8,285 bases of DNA, from positions 1 to 8,285 of the forward strand of contig SKGB01000032.1 in NCBI GenBank assembly GCA_007117675.1, given 5' to 3'. Positions within the stretch are counted from its first letter, which is position 1; each line of letters starts with the position of its first letter. Shown here in pieces: positions 5,644-8,285 of this stretch. This stretch comes from Candidatus Nomurabacteria bacterium (lineage in GTDB: Bacteria > Patescibacteriota > Minisyncoccia > Phycocordibacterales > CSBR16-119). Under the pieces are notes generated by a model that worked only from the letters and a program-made list of their open reading frames with translations, did not search any database and was not told where the DNA came from. A program made the translations under genes and the position numbers.

Positions 5644-6759
5644 TCAAGATGACTCCACTTTTTCGGATGTGCCAAGTGTGTGAAGAAATTTAAAATGTTT
5701 AACAACAGCTTCAGAAAAAGAAGGGTATGTGTTGTATGGTATTCCATACTGCAAACATTTTTTTTCTACAAGAGGCGCTATTTTGGGATAGTGAACATGA
5801 CTTATGTTTGGAAAGAGGTGGTGTTCAATTTGGAAATTGAGCCCACCCACAAGCCAGGTTAAAAATGCATTGTTTGTTGCAAAATTGCAACTCGTCCGAA
5901 TCTGGTACTCTTCTATTGATGGTTGTTTTGCGTCAGCAAGCTCAGTTTTGAATATTGTTTTTTCAGAAACATGAGCTGGTTGAAACACAAGACCAAGAAA
6001 AAGACCAGCGGTAAAATGCATCACAAGAAAATAGACAAGTGCGAACCACCAGGGGCCCTGCCAAAACAAAAGGGGTAAAACAAAAAATACAGCCCAGTAC
6101 AAGATTTTAATCAGAGTGATTCGAAAGAAGTGTGCAGTGATTTTTGAATCTTGGTACGAGTGGTACATTTCCTGTCCTTGGTTGAAACGTTTGTTGTAAC
6201 GCAAGGCTTGGGAAAAGTCTTTTGAGGTAACCCAAAGCAAGGTCATGAGTCCATACAAAAATGGAGCAAGGAAAGCCTGAATACGATGTATCGGCTTTCG
6301 TGTTTCGTGTGGACTAAAACGAAGAATCTTGTGCCCATCGATGTCATCATCGTGCCCATGCACATTTGTGTGTGAGTGATGTATGACATTGTGTTGCATT
6401 TTCCAATTTTCGACATCACCTCCTGCAAGCCAAAGTGTTGACCCGAGAAGCTTGTTTGTTTCTGGTTTTTTTGAAGCGGAGCCGTGGTTTCCGTCGTGCA
6501 TGACACCAGTACCGATGACTGCTTTTGCAAAACCGGAAAAGATACCGATGAGGATAATCATAAACAGCGGAAAAGAAATGAGATAGGGAAGAGTGTTGAG
6601 TGTAAGGTATACCAACATCAACAAAAGAGCTTTCCAGATCATCTCAGAACCTGCGTAACTACTTAGGTTTCTTTCCTTTAAAAATTGACGAACTTCTTTC
6701 TTCAGATCTTTTCCGAAATCTGAGGAGTTTGTTTCTTGAGACGTTATTGTGTTTTTCAT
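5644..6759 (-). CDS. Membrane fatty-acid desaturase, linoleoyl-CoA/front-end type
   Basis: Di-iron integral membrane enzyme that introduces a double bond into acyl chains using O2 and an electron donor. The 371 residues contain all three histidine boxes: HDGNH (88-92), HNVIHH (123-128) and QIEHH (310-314). The Gln-first third box is typical of front-end (delta-5/6, linoleoyl-CoA) desaturases. Hydrophobic segments at about 43-62, 63-83, 161-177, 216-233 and 236-259 give the usual four-plus-helix topology with the boxes on the cytoplasmic face. No cytochrome b5 domain is fused, so electrons must come from a separate carrier not seen here. The gene stands alone, with its own upstream region and a strong terminator. 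The reading frame is intact and ends in TGA. Substrate and position specificity cannot be read from the sequence. Confidence 0.93.
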   Translation of the reverse strand: MKNTITSQETNSSDFGKDLKKEVRQFLKERNLSSYAGSEMIWKALLLMLVYLTLNTLPYLISFPLFMIILIGIFSGFAKAVIGTGVMHDGNHGSASKKPETNKLLGSTLWLAGGDVENWKMQHNVIHHSHTNVHGHDDDIDGHKILRFSPHETRKPIHRIQAFLAPFLYGLMTLLWVTSKDFSQALRYNKRFNQGQEMYHSYQDSKITAHFFRITLIKILYWAVFFVLPLLFWQGPWWFALVYFLVMHFTAGLFLGLVFQPAHVSEKTIFKTELADAKQPSIEEYQIRTSCNFATNNAFLTWLVGGLNFQIEHHLFPNISHVHYPKIAPLVEKKCLQYGIPYNTYPSFSEAVVKHFKFLHTLGTSEKVESS

Positions 6760-6786
6760 GGGAACTTGTTTTAGTATTCACTTTCT

Positions 6787-6795
6787 ATAATACCA
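6787..6795 (-). promoter_or_regulatory. Candidate extended -10 of the desaturase gene
   Basis: On the minus strand TGG immediately precedes TATTAT (complement of 6787-6792), an extended -10. This lies about 28 bp before the ATG at 6759. No convincing -35 is visible. The leader would be about 20 nt without a Shine-Dalgarno sequence. Confidence 0.35.
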
Positions 6796-6847
6796 TATAC
6801 AGGCTTGTTTTTGAGAGTTTTTTTGTAAGTAATATCTATCAGTCAAA

Positions 6848-6885
6848 TAAAAAAAACACCTGCGTTCCCTAAGGAATACAGGTGT
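6848..6885 (-). terminator. Intrinsic terminator of the lipoprotein gene
   Basis: ACACCTG (6856-6862) pairs with CAGGTGT (6879-6885). After one mismatch the stem continues as 6864-6868/6873-6877 around a 4-nt loop. The A-run 6849-6856 gives the U-tract on the minus strand, 6 bp after the stop of the lipoprotein gene. Confidence 0.85.
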
Positions 6886-6890
6886 GGTCT

Positions 6891-7517
6891 TTAGTTTGGG
6901 TAAACGTATGCAGCCATAACTCTTGGTGCTTGATCTTTAAGCAGATCTAAAGTTTCGCTGTAGGAGTAATCCTGTAGCAAGCTTTGCATCTGAAGCACTA
7001 GGTAGTCATTTTGTGGGCCATAACCCACATCAGATACTGTAAACGCAGATACATTATTATTTGCGTAAAAGCATGCATTTTGTGAGCTTCGGCATCCACC
7101 CGAGACAATAATTGTCTTGCCGGGCACGATGCTTTCACGAGCTTGTTGGTAACACCAATCCATGTCATGAGTGTGGCCTTTCAATTGAATAATACCATAC
7201 TTAGCTGTGACTTTTTTACCTGGTTTTAAGAGTGTGATAACTAAATGTTGGCGTTTCTTGCCATTGTACCTCACTCCATATGAAGCCGTTTGTGCGTCAT
7301 ATGCATAACGTCGCATGGTTTGAATGAAGTAATCATACTCTTCCATGTTGGCAGGAACAACCAGTACTTTGGAATGAAGATCTTTGTTAATGTCTGGTGT
7401 TACTGGAATACATTGAGTTATTGTTGTTGAGTCTGAGACTTCAACAATTTCTGTGGCTACTTCACTACATGCTGTAATGATTACCGCAAGGAACATACAT
7501 GAGAAAAAGTTTTTCAT
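6891..7517 (-). CDS. Putative lipoprotein with caspase-like His/Cys arrangement
   Basis: The 208-residue protein begins with a lipoprotein signal peptide: MKN, a hydrophobic stretch (8-15), then the lipobox IITAC with Cys17. It should be anchored outside the cytoplasmic membrane. A Thr/Ser/acidic linker (20-45) precedes an alpha/beta domain with predicted strands VLVVPA (51-56), HLVITLLK (91-98), YGIIQLKGH (107-115), TIIVSGGC (135-142) and SAFTVSDVG (157-165). A strand ending in GH (His115), then a helix, then a strand ending in a Ser-Gly-Gly-Cys turn (Cys142) resembles the dyad layout of clan CD peptidases (caspase, gingipain, legumain). That is a structural guess. The His-Cys spacing of 27 is shorter than usual, and I recognise no named family. 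No Shine-Dalgarno sequence is seen. The gene stands alone with its own terminator. Confidence 0.8.
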   Translation of the reverse strand: MKNFFSCMFLAVIITACSEVATEIVEVSDSTTITQCIPVTPDINKDLHSKVLVVPANMEEYDYFIQTMRRYAYDAQTASYGVRYNGKKRQHLVITLLKPGKKVTAKYGIIQLKGHTHDMDWCYQQARESIVPGKTIIVSGGCRSSQNACFYANNNVSAFTVSDVGYGPQNDYLVLQMQSLLQDYSYSETLDLLKDQAPRVMAAYVYPN

Positions 7518-7609
7518 CGGGTGTATAATTTAGAGATTTATTACATAGTAACATATATATAATAGTATGTCAAAGAATACAGAGACCGTATATAATAAGT
7601 CTTGTGTAA

Positions 7610-7645
7610 ATAACAAAACCCCACTCATGTGCGGGGTTTTGTTAT
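7610..7645 (-). terminator. Terminator of the small membrane-protein gene
   Basis: Positions 7610-7622 and 7633-7645 form a 13-bp stem (ATAACAAAACCCC with its complement), closed by a loop that can pair a little further. It starts 6 bp after the minus-strand stop at 7651 and resembles the hairpin at 8127-8158 in design. Confidence 0.82.
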
Positions 7646-7650
7646 GTCAC

Positions 7651-8028
7651 TTACTCTGCATTCAAACAAGATCTTGCTTTGATGTAGTCTCTTGCGGTTG
7701 GAGAGTCTCCACCTGCAATTTCTTGAGCACGTTCCTCACCGAGTTTTTCTGTAAAACACACTTGCATTGCTGGTGTGATTTCACTCGGAAGACTTTGTGT
7801 GTCCACTCCGATTGCTTCAAGGTTTTTTTCTTGAGATTCATTAAGTAGAGGGTTTCTGGTTTCTGTGGTGATGTTTACATCTCCTTGAACATTACCATCA
7901 GAAGAATCGGACGTTCGAAATACTCCAAAGAGAATAAGTGCGATCACTACGATGATTCCAAGTATGATAAGAAATGTTGTCACAGCATGGTTTGATGTAG
8001 TTGTATCTGGTTTATTTGGTGTATGCAT
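7651..8028 (-). CDS. Single-pass membrane protein with conserved C-terminal helical domain
   Basis: This 125-residue protein has a short polar N-terminus, one strongly hydrophobic segment (about 17-37) followed by Arg38, a low-complexity Ser/Asp/Thr/Asn linker (39-66) and a C-terminal helical domain (67-122) with Cys91 and Cys121. The topology is probably N-terminus inside, with the domain outside. The tail pattern (ITPAM, then C...EKLG..R..EI..G..PT..DY.KA..C) is one I associate from memory with small Parcubacteria-type proteins; this is unverified and no function is known. The two cysteines could form a disulfide. The start at 8028 follows an A/T-rich stretch without a Shine-Dalgarno sequence; the next Met is far inside, so the start is fairly safe. 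Confidence 0.78.
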   Translation of the reverse strand: MHTPNKPDTTTSNHAVTTFLIILGIIVVIALILFGVFRTSDSSDGNVQGDVNITTETRNPLLNESQEKNLEAIGVDTQSLPSEITPAMQVCFTEKLGEERAQEIAGGDSPTARDYIKARSCLNAE

Positions 8029-8050
8029 ATATTTTTTTGAGAATTTAAAA

Positions 8051-8067
8051 TCTTGATAAAATCAAGA
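8051..8067 (-). repeat. Inverted repeat upstream of the small membrane-protein gene
   Basis: TCTTGAT (8051-8057) and ATCAAGA (8061-8067) flank a 3-nt spacer, 23 bp before the ATG. It could be an operator half-site pair or a 5'-UTR hairpin. Nothing else in 8029-8126 looks like a gene. Confidence 0.35.
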
Positions 8068-8126
8068 ACACGTGGTCTTATATTAAGTATACACTAAAAA
8101 CAAAATAGTAGCTTGTATTTCTCGTA

Positions 8127-8158
8127 AATAAAACCCCGCTTGTGTGCGGGGTTTTATT
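8127..8158 (-). terminator. Terminator of the thioredoxin-reductase-like gene
   Basis: AATAAAACCCCGC (8127-8139) pairs with GCGGGGTTTTATT (8146-8158) in a perfect 13-bp stem with a 6-nt loop. It begins 2 bp after the minus-strand stop codon (8161-8163). Confidence 0.85.
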
Positions 8159-8160
8159 CT

Positions 8161-8285
8161 TTACGCATGCAGAAAATTGTAGATATCTTCAAGAGCTCGG
8201 ACAGCGTCGCCTGCTGCAATGTTGTTTTGGTGGTAAAGGACGTTGGTGCAGTCTCCTGCAGCCCATACACCCTCCACAGAGCTTC
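8161..8285 (-). CDS. Thioredoxin-reductase-like flavoprotein, C-terminal end (partial)
   Basis: Only the last 41 codons are in the window; the gene enters from the right edge on the minus strand. The translated end reads SSVEGVWAAGDCTN, then LYHQNNIAAGDAVRALEDIYNFLHA. This is the C-terminal FAD-binding signature of the TrxB/AhpF family (GVFAAGDVTN, then Q...AAG.G..AA). The GD Asp in AAGD contacts the FAD. The family reduces thioredoxin or a similar partner with NAD(P)H. Because the N-terminal two thirds, including the CxxC centre, are outside the window, TrxB cannot be separated from AhpF-like or ferredoxin-NADP reductase relatives. Confidence 0.85.
   Translation of the reverse strand, partial: SSVEGVWAAGDCTNVLYHQNNIAAGDAVRALEDIYNFLHA

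Noticed and set aside
7567..7848. Plus-strand ORF of 93 codons
   Set aside because: It reads through the terminator at 7610-7645 and runs antisense to the membrane-protein gene; composition is cysteine-rich and unlikely.
1..8285. CRISPR array, insertion sequence or integrase
   Set aside because: No regularly spaced direct repeats, terminal inverted repeats with a transposase, or recombinase motifs were seen on either strand.

Overview
The window is AT-rich and compact. Most genes are single transcription units ending in strong hairpin terminators, often of the AAAACCCC...GGGGTTTT type and usable in both directions. Starts lack a recognisable Shine-Dalgarno sequence, and some have a -10 element so close to the ATG that leaderless mRNA is likely. 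TGA is used as a stop (desaturase gene), so this is not a recoded lineage. The gene content (diverged arginyl-tRNA synthetase, diverged DUF62 protein, a small single-pass membrane protein with a C-terminal domain I associate from memory with Parcubacteria, many hypotheticals) suggests a Patescibacteria/CPR genome. That placement is an inference.

Layout. 1-515: no conventional gene. A near-consensus promoter at 17-45 reads into about 395 nt of strongly structured RNA, which ends in a complete type III hammerhead ribozyme (440-495) predicted to cut after C447. 516-1037 (+): unrecognised acidic protein in the same transcription unit, closed by a terminator at 1061-1088. 1297-2082 (-): DUF62/SAM hydroxide adenosyltransferase homologue with a changed active site, divergent from 2213-3904 (+), an arginyl-tRNA synthetase whose HIGH motif reads TIGY. 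3949-4746 (-): S66 (LD-carboxypeptidase/MccF-like) peptidase. 4775-5311 (-): EcoRI-family endonuclease lacking about the last third. 5330-5572 (+): small unknown protein divergent from the EcoRI homologue. 5644-6759 (-): membrane fatty-acid desaturase. 6891-7517 (-): lipoprotein with a possible caspase-like His/Cys arrangement. 7651-8028 (-): single-pass membrane protein. 8161-8285 (-): C-terminal end of a thioredoxin-reductase-like flavoprotein.

The most unusual element is at the left end: promoter, structured RNA, 12-bp hairpin, self-cleaving hammerhead, short ORF, terminator. If the ribozyme works, one transcript would be split into a discrete noncoding RNA with a hairpin-capped, cyclic-phosphate 3' end and an mRNA with a 5'-hydroxyl end. 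I recognise no known RNA class upstream of the ribozyme and no family for the protein downstream. The rest of the window looks like unrelated single genes rather than a pathway; the orphan EcoRI fragment and the S66 peptidase hint at a former defence or immunity locus.
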